Assembly (NCBI GenBank): GCA_001970955.1
Contig: MPUH01000050.1
Span: forward strand, 62,001 to 126,000
Length of the DNA: 64,000 nt
Source of the DNA: Stentor coeruleus
Taxonomy: Eukaryota; Ciliophora; Heterotrichea; Heterotrichida; Stentoridae
Reading direction: 5' to 3'
Shown: piece after piece, positions 39,974-50,027 of the stretch
How the letters are laid out: each line of letters opens with the position of its first letter
Numbering within the stretch: the stretch's first letter is position 1
The notes under the pieces: generated by a model
The model's input: only the letters and a program-made list of their open reading frames with translations
Databases searched by the model: none
What the model was told of the DNA's origin: nothing
Program-made: the position numbers and the translations under genes

Positions 39974-40487
39974 TCGAAAAATTATATCCCAGTGTATCTT
40001 TTTTTAATGAATATTTAGTTTTATAAATTATGTTTAAGTTTGATATCAATATGAGTTATAAAGGTGATCGGGTTGACAGGTTCTACTGTATTACGTATAA
40101 ATATTTTTAATATAAAATTGTATAAAAAGGTGTATTGTTTATTTGTGATTATAGGAAAAAATATATTTTAGAAGCTTTGATGAAAATAATCAAAATTATG
40201 ATGATAAAATTTTTATATTTAATTTTCGGAATTTGTTGTTTGAGAAGAGAAACTGGGATAAAAATACTAATATTTTTTGGTGTTATACAACTTCCCCAAT
40301 TATTACAATAAAATCTTATTCCATCAAAATCCAGTCATAAATCATAAACACAAAAAATAATGATAAAATCGCATTTCCTCATAAAACTTTAAATCCTATC
40401 ATAAAGCCACACTTCCTACCACAAAAATCATCATTTAATAAAACCTCTCAAAAATCATCTAACCTGCAGTATAATCTATTAAACCTA
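39974..40487. other. Intergenic spacer
   Basis: 514 bases between tandem minus-strand genes, G-rich near 40020-40260 and C-rich near 40290-40480 on the plus strand. This matches the 5' flank of one gene followed by the 3' flank of the next. Confidence 0.55.
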
Positions 40488-41951
40488 TTAAGCAGCATTT
40501 TGCCCAAAACGCACACTTTCATAAATCCTATTCAAAGCATTGACATAAGCAGCATCCCTATACCCAATAGCAAATCTTTTCGCAGTATTTTCTGTATTCT
40601 TAACAGCGCTAATCATACTATCCTCAAGTGCAGCTCTAACAATATCCAAATCTGAAGCAATAGCCAATTCTCCAGTTGGCATTTCAGTACCAAGTAACTG
40701 GGCAATATACTTCATAATAGACTCATTAGCTCTAAGCTCCCATCTTTTAGTAAGTTTTCCAGGGGAAATATGCCCAATATTTTTCACATACTCAAAATAC
40801 GAAGAAACAATACCACCTGAATTCATAACAACATCTGGAAGAATTACTACACCACGGCTTGTTAAAAGTTCTTCAGCTTTAAAAGTTGTTGGCATATTAG
40901 CAGCTTCAGCTACAACTTTACAATTAAGAAAATGAGAATTCGAACTGTTTATCGATCTCAAATCCCCAGCTGGTATAAGCACATCACATGGTTTATATAA
41001 AACTTCTTCTCCATTAGTATAAGTATCTCCTCCACTAAATCCTTGAACTGTTTTATGTTTATCATAATGAGCTTTAAGTCCTACAATATCAAGACCATCT
41101 TTATTAAATGTAGCTCCATTGCCTTCAACAACGCCAATAATTTTAGCTTTTTCTTTTTCATGTAAAAACTTGGCAATATGGTATCCTGTTGTGCCAAATC
41201 CATGGATTATATAAGTTTTATCATGGAGATTGCTAGAAACTTCAATACTTTCTGCTAAGTTTTGATTAAGGAAAAACTGTTTAAGGGCGATGCAAAACCC
41301 AAACCCATCAGCTTCATCTCTACCATGAATACCTCCACTAGCTTCAGGTTTTCCTGTGACAACACCTTGAGCTTCAGTATCATTAGGAGCTAATTGAATA
41401 TACTCATCCATCATCCAAGCCATGATTTTCGAGTTTGTCCCAACATCAGGTCCTAAAACATCAAGTCCAGGTCCCATAAAGCTGGCTTTAAAAAGCTCAT
41501 GGGCATATCTTCTTGTAAGTCTTTCTAGTTCTTTTTCACTTAATTGTGTTGGATCTACTGAAATACCCCCACTTGCCCCTCCGAAAGGAATATCAACACA
41601 TGCCAATTTCATTGTGGTCAATCCTGACAAGGCTTCAACATCTTCAACAGTCATGTTAGGAACATATCTAGTCCCTCCTTTCATTGGCAATGTGTGATTT
41701 GAATGATGGGCTCTATATCCGTTAAAGAAATCTAAGGTACCATCATCACGTTTTATTGGTATTGTGAGCTCTAGGACGTGTGTGCAATTTTTCATACTTT
41801 CAATGAAGCTGGCTGGGGTACGTGTATAAGTTGCTGCACGGTCTATAAGTGTGCAGAGATGACTAAAAGACCCAGCTTCCTTTTCGGCATGTTGTTTATA
41901 GATTTGAGACCTACCGACTTGGAAAGCTTTTTTAGCTGCTTGCTTCAACAT
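40488..41951 (-). CDS. GDH: Glutamate dehydrogenase-like protein lacking the catalytic lysine, 487 aa
   Basis: Residues 1-25 could be a mitochondrial leader. The Glu/Leu/Phe/Val dehydrogenase core follows: PMKGGTRYVPN (substrate Lys91), TTMKLACVDIPFGG (Lys115) and GPGLDVLGPDVGTN with the conserved Asp, then the NAD(P)-binding domain with GFGTTGYHIAKFL and VVAEAANMPTT. The invariant GGAKGG motif reads GGASGG: residue 127 is Ser (codon AGT at 41571-41573) where the catalytic Lys should be. Two base changes separate AGT from a Lys codon, so a single read error is unlikely. In the family this Lys activates the water or ammonia at the 2-carbon. The protein may be inactive, regulatory, or use a different residue. 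Confidence 0.9.
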   Translation of the reverse strand: MLKQAAKKAFQVGRSQIYKQHAEKEAGSFSHLCTLIDRAATYTRTPASFIESMKNCTHVLELTIPIKRDDGTLDFFNGYRAHHSNHTLPMKGGTRYVPNMTVEDVEALSGLTTMKLACVDIPFGGASGGISVDPTQLSEKELERLTRRYAHELFKASFMGPGLDVLGPDVGTNSKIMAWMMDEYIQLAPNDTEAQGVVTGKPEASGGIHGRDEADGFGFCIALKQFFLNQNLAESIEVSSNLHDKTYIIHGFGTTGYHIAKFLHEKEKAKIIGVVEGNGATFNKDGLDIVGLKAHYDKHKTVQGFSGGDTYTNGEEVLYKPCDVLIPAGDLRSINSSNSHFLNCKVVAEAANMPTTFKAEELLTSRGVVILPDVVMNSGGIVSSYFEYVKNIGHISPGKLTKRWELRANESIMKYIAQLLGTEMPTGELAIASDLDIVRAALEDSMISAVKNTENTAKRFAIGYRDAAYVNALNRIYESVRFGQNAA

Positions 41952-43999
41952 TTTTATTTATTAGCCACAAAAAATCTTATAGGATAGTAAGGTAAGTTGT
42001 TCATATCATATTTTTGATGTTAGGGATGCTTGTTTAATGATTGATTGAGTTTTTTGATATGTAGAAGATTTTAAGATTAAGGGGTTTTTTAGTTTTATGT
42101 TATAAATTAGGATTTAATAAACTTTTTTAGTGAAGTAGAGGAGAAGGTTTGGATAGGCTAAAGGTTGTGGCTTGTTTTGTTGTAGGTTTTTTTGGGAGGT
42201 TTGCACTTTTAGGCATGGCTGATGGCTAGGATAAAATTTTAAATTATGACTTTTCTAGGTTTTTTGCTTTTCCTGATAGGGTTTATGCTGAAATGATGTT
42301 TTTTTGAGGGTTGAATTTTATATGGATTTTTAGATTTTTTGGGAGGAATTTGTGTGTCTTGATACTTGTCCCTTTGGGTTTTATAAGTTTATGCTTTTGG
42401 TTGGTCATTTTTATAAACTCCTTTATAGAATTAATCGCTTCTTTGATTAGTTTATTATTGATTCTGTTCAAACTAATAGAATGGATTTTGGTTTTGTTTT
42501 TAGGATTAGGCTTTATCATTTTAGTGAAATTAAATTCTGAAACAAACATTTACCCCTTTCATGGTAAATATAGAGACTTTAAGTTCTTTCTTTATAGCAC
42601 TTTAAGTATGACCATATTGCTACGAGCCAACAGTAAGTTCTATTTTGTATTTAAGATTTATAGCACCTAGATTAGTATTTTCTTTTTTGATTTGCATAAA
42701 CCATCTACTTCATTACTTGATAAAAGTTAATCATTCTGTCTATATATTCTCTTATTCGGAAATGTCCTTCATAAAATTAGCTCTTCACCATTTTCTAAGA
42801 CTTAGCCTATTGATCAGTTCAAGGAAACATTGAATTTTTAATCAGCCTAACTTCAAAACTACCAATTTGTATAACAAAACTAGGTTTCAAGGGTTTTATA
42901 TATACAAAAATATAAAATACATAGCTTTATATATAAATTAATATATAAAATTAGCATTCAAGTCTAAGATAAACCTTCGAAAAGCTATAAAATCTAAACT
43001 TTATATATACTCTACACTCACTTTTCATAAGGTAAACTGTATTATACAAAACATCTTAAAACACCTCTAACTAAATATACATGAACACTTTTCCCAGTCT
43101 CAAGTCTTGTTCAATAATATCAAAAACATATGTATTTTTTTTATCAAAGATGACCTTATCAAACTATGCAAATAATAAACAACACACCCTAGTGATCTGA
43201 TACCTGTCTAAAAGCACAATAAATAATTCTCGTAACTTAATTTACATAAAAAATCTAAGTTCTGAAAATCAAATTCATAACCTAAAAAATCTCACCTTTT
43301 ACCCTAAATGCTCTTACAAGACTGATTCCATTTGCCAAGATTATAAAATCATCTTAAATAAAAAAATAATCAACTTTTTATATAATTTCCATCAAAAAAT
43401 CCTTTGTTTATATAAACTCTTCATATGCAAAAAAAAATTCCTATTAATCTAAAGTCTATATGACCCTTGAGTTAACTTGTGAGTCTTTACAAGTTCTATA
43501 ATAGTTAGCTTCCATCTCAAATATATATTACATTGCCTCTTCTTCTGATTCTTCATAATCTTTACCATTGCGTGTGCAGTCAAGGTCATCTTCTGTAGCA
43601 CTTGATATTAAATCAAACATAGAAAGATTATATAAGTTCTTGCAACTGAGATTTACTTTTTCTTGTTGAAGAAGATTGCTGTGTAGGATTTACATATTCA
43701 TGTTATATGTTGAAAATGCTCTTGAAGGAAGACGATTAGAAATACAGCGCAAGTTCCTTGAGCTTAGTGGTTTTTACTGATTAACTAGTCTGATTGCAGT
43801 CATAAATGCTCTCATAGCCGCTATTTTTATTAATAACCATTTAACCCATCCTTTAACTATTTCCAAACAATTCAATACACTACCTCTAAAAAAACCAACA
43901 AACCCAAAACCTTTTCTCAAAATAATCACCTAAATCAAAAATCTCAATGCATGAGTAAGTTCAGTTAGGGTAAAATTTTCATTTTTATATAAATTTCAA
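41952..43999. other. Long divergent spacer, about 2 kb
   Basis: It has the usual skews: G-rich to about 42300, C-rich after about 43840. A minus-strand candidate gene with two tiny introns is listed at 43528-43815. Overlapping open frames of 88-119 codons on both strands at 42283-42670 are hydrophobic or Lys/Asn-rich simply because the strand is T-rich; I do not call them. Confidence 0.5.
43528..43815 (-). CDS. Candidate small gene with two 15-base introns, 85 aa
   Basis: Reading the minus strand from ATG at 43815, removal of 43763-43777 (gtaaaaaccactaag) and 43679-43693 (gtaaatcctacacag) gives one open frame of 85 codons ending in TAA. The middle is basic (NLRCISNRLPSRAF) and the tail acidic (DYEESEEEAM). 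Exon sizes are 38, 69 and 151 bases. The frame and intron style match other genes in the window, but such a model can arise by chance in a spacer of this size. No domain recognised. Confidence 0.3.
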
Positions 44000-44203
44000 A
44001 TGGGATGCTGTCAAAACTCATCTCTTGGCAATGAAATTGTCCTTGACAGAAGAACTCCAACTGACAACTCAATTAAACCAGATCCTCTAGGCCATCTCTC
44101 AAGTGAATCTGACCAAAAATTCACACCAACCCCTTCATTTGGTTCTGCAAATCAAAGGTTTATATTTGAGCCCAGGAATATCGTATCCTTAGAAATAAAT
44201 TAA
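44000..44203 (+). CDS. Small myristoylation-candidate protein, 67 aa
   Basis: It begins MGCCQNSS, a strong N-myristoylation and palmitoylation signal. The rest is polar (Ser, Thr, Pro, Asp, Asn), with no fold. It ends in TAA, 24 bases before the ATG of the VPS9 gene, in the same frame. No 15- or 16-base GT-AG segment joins them. It is either a tiny membrane peptide or the first exon of the VPS9 gene with an unrecognised intron. A myristoylated start would suit a Rab-exchange factor. Confidence 0.5.
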   Translation: MGCCQNSSLGNEIVLDRRTPTDNSIKPDPLGHLSSESDQKFTPTPSFGSANQRFIFEPRNIVSLEIN

Positions 44204-44227
44204 CTTGTAGATAAGATATAACTTTAT

Positions 44228-45248
44228 ATGGAAAATAAGCCGATAAATGCGAAGCTGTTTAAAGAAAAGCTTAAAGACCCTACGTCTCATAAGATCAAAG
44301 ACCAGCTTCTTCAGTAAAACCTAAAAAGTTTCTTGGATTCCATAGGCCTAAATGACACAACTTTCGAGAAAAGACAGAAAATCCACAGTTTTACAATGCT
44401 TTTTGAAGAAACCTTGCCGAAATACCCTTGTTGGAGATCGGCTAAATACTCAGAAATTGAAGAAGCATCTGAAGTACTTGAATTTATGATTACTAAAGAA
44501 AAATATGAGTAGTTTATATGTAGTTTGTTGATGAATAGTGATAATTTTGCTAAAGAACTTGATGAGTCTTTGATGAGATGCTATCAGAATCTTGACTTTA
44601 TTGAGTTAAGGCATTTGGATATAAACCCAGCGAGTATTGATCAGAACTCGATCGCCGTTGCTGGAAATCGTAAAGTTAGATAGAGAATTGAGAATGATTG
44701 GTAAATGCACTTCACCTAGAGATAAGCTTATTTGCATTTCCAATTGTTTTAGGATTATCAATAGTAAACTCTATGAAGAAATCATTTCTAATGCTCATCA
44801 AGGAACATCAGTCCATGGTGCTGATGACTCTTTACCTCTTTTTGTATACGTTTTACTGAAAGCAAAAGTCCCAAAACTCTTTAGCAACTTTTACTTTATC
44901 AAAAACTACAGATACAAACCTAGACGTGAGTACCGAGATCCAGTTGAATTTAAATATACATTCACAAGCTTAAAGATTGCTATGAAATTCATTTTAGAAA
45001 TAAAAAGCAATAAACTCCATCTGCAGGCTGATGAGAATTTTAAAGAACTAGTAAAACTAAGTAAAAAGAAAACACAAGCAACACAAACAAGTGTTGAAGA
45101 CAAATCATTTAGAGAATTAGAGCTTAGAGAGATGTTTTCTCCTGCATATACAGGGGAAATATCAGTAGGGCACTTTATAAGTAATCCACAAGAATTAGAA
45201 TTGTTCATATCTGATTACTTTGCCTTGCTGACAATTAAAAAGAAATAG
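44228..45248 (+). CDS. VPS9-domain Rab5-type exchange factor, four exons, 324 aa
   Basis: Exons 44228-44313, 44329-44508, 44524-44669 and 44686-45248 join with phases 2, 2 and 1; introns are 15, 15 and 16 bases and each reading through hits a stop or frame change. The joined protein has the VPS9 helical bundle (FTMLFEETLPKYPCWRSAKY, SEVLEFMITKEKY), LRHLDINP, then QLRMIGKCTSPRDKLICISN and GADDSLPLFVYVLLKAKVPKL, and the Asp of the catalytic loop. VPS9 domains exchange GDP for GTP on Rab5/Rab21 at early endosomes. The C-terminal 70 residues are helical. The signature PRDKL and GADD...P support the call strongly. Confidence 0.88.
44314..44328 (+). other. 15-base intron 1 of the VPS9 gene
   Basis: gtaaaacctaaaaag, phase 2. 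Contains an in-frame TAA. The 3' end AAG is less usual than TAG but occurs elsewhere in this window. Confidence 0.85.
44509..44523 (+). other. 15-base intron 2 of the VPS9 gene
   Basis: gtagtttatatgtag, phase 2. Removal restores the helical part of the VPS9 domain. Confidence 0.88.
44670..44685 (+). other. 16-base intron 3 of the VPS9 gene
   Basis: gtaaagttagatagag, phase 1. The only 16-base intron supported here; its length shifts the frame and joins AVAGN to QLRMIG as the VPS9 family expects. Confidence 0.8.
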
Positions 45249-45307
45249 TTTATTAGGATACTAAAATGCTTTTCTCATGAAAATAGTGAGGGAATATATA
45301 AATAAAT

Positions 45308-45847
45308 ATGAAAGCACATTCAAAATTATCTACAAGTCTATGTGAAAACCTAGAATTTCCGTCAATCTCCCGTGGACGTGGGTCATCTCGAAGGCCAACC
45401 CTTCCTAAATTAAGACATGGGAGTAGTATTTTAAACAACTCAGGCTCATTAAACACAACAGAATGCTCATATCATAAAAAAGAAGACTCATTCAGCATAT
45501 CAGGTAAACCGCCCCGAGTCCCAGTCCTTCGCACAGGACAATTAAAGCCAAAAGAACGTAATGATAATTTATTAATCGAAAACATTGACTATGAAAAGTA
45601 TTATATTGCTGAATACCAGTATTCCCTATACAGAAAACATGAAATCGTTAATTCAAGGCAAATATATAATTCACAAATGCCTTTTTGGTTTATAGACTCA
45701 ATGGGTAAATCTGACAATTTTAACCATAAAACAAAAGAAAGCACCCGAAGCATAGGACTTTCTATAGAAGATATAGAACTAGCAAATACAAATAGAAGTA
45801 ATTATTTGACTTGGTTGAGACATATGCAAATGAAATCTGAAGATTAA
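45308..45847 (+). CDS. Unassigned protein, 179 aa
   Basis: Residues 1-90 are basic, Ser/Pro-rich and probably disordered (SISRGRGSSRRPTLPKL). Residues 95-179 look folded and aromatic (YEKYYIAEYQYSLYRKHEI, QMPFWFIDSMG). There is a clear ATG, with no membrane segment or known motif. It sits 59 bases behind the VPS9 gene on the same strand. The family is unknown. Confidence 0.7.
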   Translation: MKAHSKLSTSLCENLEFPSISRGRGSSRRPTLPKLRHGSSILNNSGSLNTTECSYHKKEDSFSISGKPPRVPVLRTGQLKPKERNDNLLIENIDYEKYYIAEYQYSLYRKHEIVNSRQIYNSQMPFWFIDSMGKSDNFNHKTKESTRSIGLSIEDIELANTNRSNYLTWLRHMQMKSED

Positions 45848-46697
45848 ATGTTATGGTTAATCAATTAATGATATTCAATTTTTGTATACGGTAGTTTTAT
45901 AAGTTACGAAGAGTTATATGGATGTTGATTTGAATAGTATGTTTAATGTTATGTTTTTTATACTTAGAAGATTTTCCTTGTCACTTTTTTTAGTGTTGTT
46001 GAAAGGTATTAAGCTTTTAGACTTTTTTGCCATTCTTTAGAATACTCATGTCCATTATTCTATTTGTATAAACCAGATTTATTTATTGAGTTAATCTTTA
46101 TACTCATAACATATCTTGTCTTATCATTACAGATATACTCTTTAAGATTATGTTTTAGATTTGTTTTATACCCTCACATTAAACCTATATGTTCCATTCT
46201 CAATCATGTTGATAAAAATATTCACATTCTCCTAAATACTTATCTCACTTTTCTCAGATGTTTATACCTCAAGCATTTTTTACCATCTGCATCTCCCCTC
46301 GGTATTTTGCCCTACCATCTAAAGACGATAAGGGAAACTTTTCTATGAAATCATCTGTGAAAATTTCTTCGAGTATTATTCACATTTTATTTATTGAGTT
46401 TTGTTGGGATAAAAGTTTTTTCTCAAAGGTTTTCACTTGTTTCTCATGTTTCACACTGAAACTTTGACTGTTTTGTACAAGGCCAGATTATTTAAAGGCT
46501 ACTATATTTGTTCAGGATAAACCCTTTATCAAGCAGTAACCGAGAATTCCTGATTTGAAGGTTTTTATCCTATCATAAAGGCTCTTATCACAATAGACTT
46601 AACTTCCTCATCTTAGTTTCCATCAAAACCAATATAAAAAAAATCACCTTCGTTATAAAATAATAATAATTTACCTACAATCCAAGTTAAATAAACA
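45848..46697. other. Convergent intergenic spacer with coding-like pieces
   Basis: 850 bases. On the minus strand there are short open stretches of 20-35 codons separated by stops. No family can be recognised, so no gene is called. Hydrophobic plus-strand frames in the same place are translations of T-rich DNA. Confidence 0.45.
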
Positions 46698-47809
46698 CTA
46701 ACTCTTATATATATTATTATTGAACAAAACACTCTGAGAATTTGATGGCTTAGGGATTTTAGTCTTTAAGTTCAAAGATCCCAAAGCAACTTCTCTTGTA
46801 AGCTGTAATTTTCTATCAAAACTTTTCATATTATCCACTCTCTTTAATACCTTCTCCTTAATCCCTAATATTTCCTTCAAATACCTTTCCTTCCCTTCAA
46901 TCTCCTCAACCTTTTCCTCCAACTCTCTCTCTAACCTTTTCACACATTTTCTCCTTTCCTCCATCCCTTTTTCTGAGTCTCCAAAAACAATCATTTGCAT
47001 TTGATTGCATCTAATTTTTACATCCCCAGATTCTTTAAGTTCCACAATTTTCTTANATTGCATCTAATTTTTACATCCCCAGATTCTTTAAGTTCCACAA
47101 TTTTCTTATATTTTTCTTTTAACTCTTCAGCTTTACTTTTCAACCTTTCATTAGCAAGAGCAAGTTTTTCTATAGTAAATCTAGTGTCAATTAATAAGTT
47201 TTTTTTTTCATAAAGTCTACCTATTATAACAATAAGTTTACTTTTTTGTGAAGCGAATTTTTTCTTTTTTTCTCTAAAATCGTATTCTTTAACAATCATA
47301 TTTGAGTTTTCGTTTTCAATGTCTTTCCGTTTTTTTTCGAGTTCTAAAAAGTCTAGTTTTCGCCTACAAAAACTTTTTGTATCGATTATTCCTGTTAAAC
47401 TAGATCCTGAATATTGAGAATCACCGATACTGATTGGGCTTAGGTCGTTATTAAACTTAGAGTATTCTGGGGATGGGGATAATTTGAGGATTTTTGAATA
47501 GATTACGTCCTTTTTGTTGTCATGTCTTTTGAGTTTTGAATAGAGTTTTCTATACCTACACTTAAGATTTTCTATGTTTAATTTGACGGCATTTGCTAGA
47601 CTGAAAAGCTGAGTTTCTTTTAGATTTATGAAGTATTCTCGGCTTTTTGAAAGACTTTTTTCACAGACAAGATCCTCAAGTTTAAAGTTGGAGTTTGCCT
47701 TGCTGTGATGTTTGGAGGATTTTTTCGATAGGGATTTTTTTTTAGTGTTAGTGATGTCTGATAGGACTTTAGGACGGTGCTTTTTTACAGAAACTTTTGC
47801 CAACTCCAT
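46698..47809 (-). CDS. Coiled-coil protein, interrupted by an assembly joint, about 352 aa
   Basis: A single gene is split into two overlapping frames by a duplicated 52-base block and one N at 47056. With one copy, the length becomes 1059 bases, a multiple of three, and the frame is continuous. The protein begins MELAKVSVKKHRP, has a Lys/Ser-rich N-terminal region with SP sites (residues 1-150), then long coiled coil from about 165 to 330 (EKKRKDIENENSN, RRKCVKRLERELEEKVEE). No enzyme motif; perhaps a cytoskeletal protein. The family is unknown. Confidence 0.8.
47004..47108. repeat. Direct duplicate around single N inside the coiled-coil gene
   Basis: Bases 47004-47055 and 47057-47108 are identical 52-base copies separated by an N at 47056. 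The added 53 bases are not a multiple of three and break the reading frame. Same style as the joints at 620 and 8958. Confidence 0.88.
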
Positions 47810-48585
47810 TTGTTTTATATGTTTATACTGAGAATTTGAAAAGTTTATGAAAAGTGTTTAATCGTTAGACCCTTTAAAGCTAGAGGATTTATTAATGGAT
47901 ATAACTATTGATTGGTATCATAGTTTATTAGTTTTTGTGATATAAATATATGTTTAAGATTTTTTTCCCCTGAATAGTTTGAAATTTTATATACATTTTA
48001 CTAAACCAAGAACTTTTGTTGAATTGTTAGGATTTGTTTTTAAAAATTAAAAAGCTTTTCTTTGCATATAATTTTTATGTAAAGTTTTGTTTTAGTGTTT
48101 AATGATTACTACAGATTTAGTTGGTCAAATGATGTAGGATGTATACATATTTTAAAATTTAACTGAATATTAGTTGGACCTATTTATTGTTAGTTTTTAA
48201 TTTTACCTTTAGAGATTACTTTATGATATGTGCTCAGCTTAAGTATTTTTTTAGTGCATTTTTTAATGTGTACAAAAAGTGAGAATAATATGTACTAGAA
48301 ATTGATTTCTATTTTTTTTATGAATGGAATTTAATGCTTTTGATGAAAAGTGCCTGAAAACATTTAACATTATATTTTTAGGAAATAAGTGAGTTAATAT
48401 GGATTTATTAGTTAATATCTTTATAATTCGCAATCTTGCTTCCTTAAAAAAATCCATCCTAATCCTAAAAACCATAAAAACCTAATATATTCAAACAAGT
48501 AAAAAATATAAAAAGCACCTAGCTTAAACCATAAAACCTATAATCTCCATATTAGAATTAAAAGCATATAACTTATTTTTATATA
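47810..48585. other. Intergenic spacer
   Basis: 776 bases between tandem minus-strand genes. One minus-strand frame of 70 codons at 48263-48475 starts with ATG but has no motif; it may be chance. G-rich, C-poor sequence lies next to 47809. Confidence 0.5.
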
Positions 48586-49380
48586 TCACCAATCCTTCCA
48601 AAACAAATCTTGCTTTAATATCCTAGTACTATTCTGACTAACATCACGGAAAAAACTTATACTCAAATTGGTATTTTTTTCTTCTTTAGGATATGCCAGC
48701 CTTTCAAAAACAGGAGTTTTACTTCTCTAAATACCTTTTACCTTCATTGATAAGACTTTTGATTTCTCAGTTATCTTAGGTTTAGTCTTATATTGGCCTA
48801 ATTTCTCTTTTTCATAGTATTCTTGGGATTTTTTCAAATTATCATCTACTTTTTTTTTCCAATTATACAAATCTTCTATAACTTTTTGTGGATCTCTTGT
48901 TGAGTTGTTTTTTTTATTTGGAGAAAAAGTGCACTTTTTATTAAAGATTTCCTGTTCCTGCTCATTTTTTTCTTTTACTTTATCAGCAAGCCACCTTTGT
49001 TTATATTCAATAACTTTCTGAGCTCTGAGGTGTAGAGGTAAATTTTCATGGTTACTCTATTTATTTGTTACAAGTTCGAAAGATTTTTTGTTTATCTTTG
49101 GACGATTTGTGTATTTAAGCAACTCTTCGTCTTGCATTTTTTGTCTGATTTTTTCAAGTTTTTCTTTTGTTTTTGCGTATTTGTCAGCCATTCTGGTAAC
49201 ATCAAAAATCCTTTGGTTTTTTTTTGTGTCCTTTTGAGGTGTACCGATATCCATGCATTTTTTTGCAACAGCAGAAAGAGCAGTAGTTAATGCTTCATTA
49301 TCTTCAATAACATTAGACTCAATTAACATCTTTGTAAACATCCCAAGCGATTTGGCAGTTACTGCATCTGGAGCTTTCAT
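48586..49380 (-). CDS. Charged helical protein, three exons, 254 aa
   Basis: Exons 49380-49072, 49056-48742 and 48726-48586 join at two phase-0 introns of 15 bases. Exon lengths (309, 315, 141) are all multiples of three and the final codon is TGA. The protein is highly charged and helical (KYAKTKEKLEKIRQKMQDEE, QEYYEKEKLGQYKTKPKI), with short segments CTFSPNK and TPVFERLAYP of a kind often seen in cytoskeletal proteins of ciliates. Without splicing only the first 107 codons would be read. The function is unknown. Confidence 0.82.
48727..48741 (-). other. 15-base intron 2 of the charged helical protein gene
   Basis: On the minus strand: gtaaaaggtatttag, phase 0, with an in-frame TAG. Confidence 0.85.
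49057..49071 (-). other. 15-base intron 1 of the charged helical protein gene
   Basis: On the minus strand: gtaacaaataaatag, phase 0, with an in-frame TAG. Confidence 0.87.
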
Positions 49381-49582
49381 TTCTAATTATTATAAACTCG
49401 CTACACAAAAAACCATTTCCCCATAATTCTTTTAATTTTATATCACAACCTAATCATTCCTCTAAATATTTTCTACCATAATCTAACATTTTATATTCAT
49501 TTCAACCTATCCTAAAAAATATTTTCTAATAATCTAAACTTAACTTTTACTATAAAAAAAACTTTATTTTCACTATATTTTT

Positions 49583-49966
49583 TCAGCATTCAGCCCATTT
49601 TTTATACAAATCCTTCAAAGTAGCACTTTCATTTGTCAGCTGTAATAAATCCTTATGTGGCAACTCAAACAAAGATGCAACAAGCAAGTACCTTTCAGTA
49701 AAACTCAAACACAAATTTTCTTCATCAAGAGCCCCGAGATCCTCTAAATTTTCTGGGTCTAAAACAGCAAATCGGCAATGTACAGTGTTTATCGACGTAT
49801 TAAAATGGCCAAACAACTTAACAAATACCGCATCTTGACTAGGCTGTACCGAAAAGCATCTGTTTATAGGTACATCCTTCGTTATTAAAGGTACAAACCC
49901 AAGTTCCTTACACCGACCTACCAAAAAATGCCCAACTTTACTAAGAAACATCTGCGGGGTCTTCAT
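49583..49966 (-). CDS. Unassigned small protein, 127 aa
   Basis: A compact, mixed-composition protein that looks folded: MFLSKVGHFLVGRCKELGFV, VFVKLFGHFNTS, then HCRFAVLDPENLEDLG and LCLSFTERYLLVASLFELP. Seven cysteines are spread along it without a clear zinc pattern. It ends in TGA, 61 bases after the stop of NOP10 (reading along the minus strand). I do not recognise it; a divergent housekeeping protein is possible. Confidence 0.75.
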   Translation of the reverse strand: MKTPQMFLSKVGHFLVGRCKELGFVPLITKDVPINRCFSVQPSQDAVFVKLFGHFNTSINTVHCRFAVLDPENLEDLGALDEENLCLSFTERYLLVASLFELPHKDLLQLTNESATLKDLYKKWAEC

Positions 49967-50027
49967 TTTCTTTCTAATTATAACATCCTAAAAAATTCTA
50001 CTTAACTTAACTAATCAACGTCATCAT

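Noticed and set aside
42283-42670. Overlapping 88- and 119-codon frames on opposite strands
   Set aside because: Composition reflects T-rich DNA (all hydrophobic on one strand, all Lys/Asn on the other); no motif.
46064-46467. Hydrophobic plus-strand frames of 94 and 69 codons
   Set aside because: In a convergent spacer with T-rich sequence; no realistic membrane topology.
48263-48475. 70-codon minus-strand ATG frame
   Set aside because: No motif and within chance length for a 776-base spacer.
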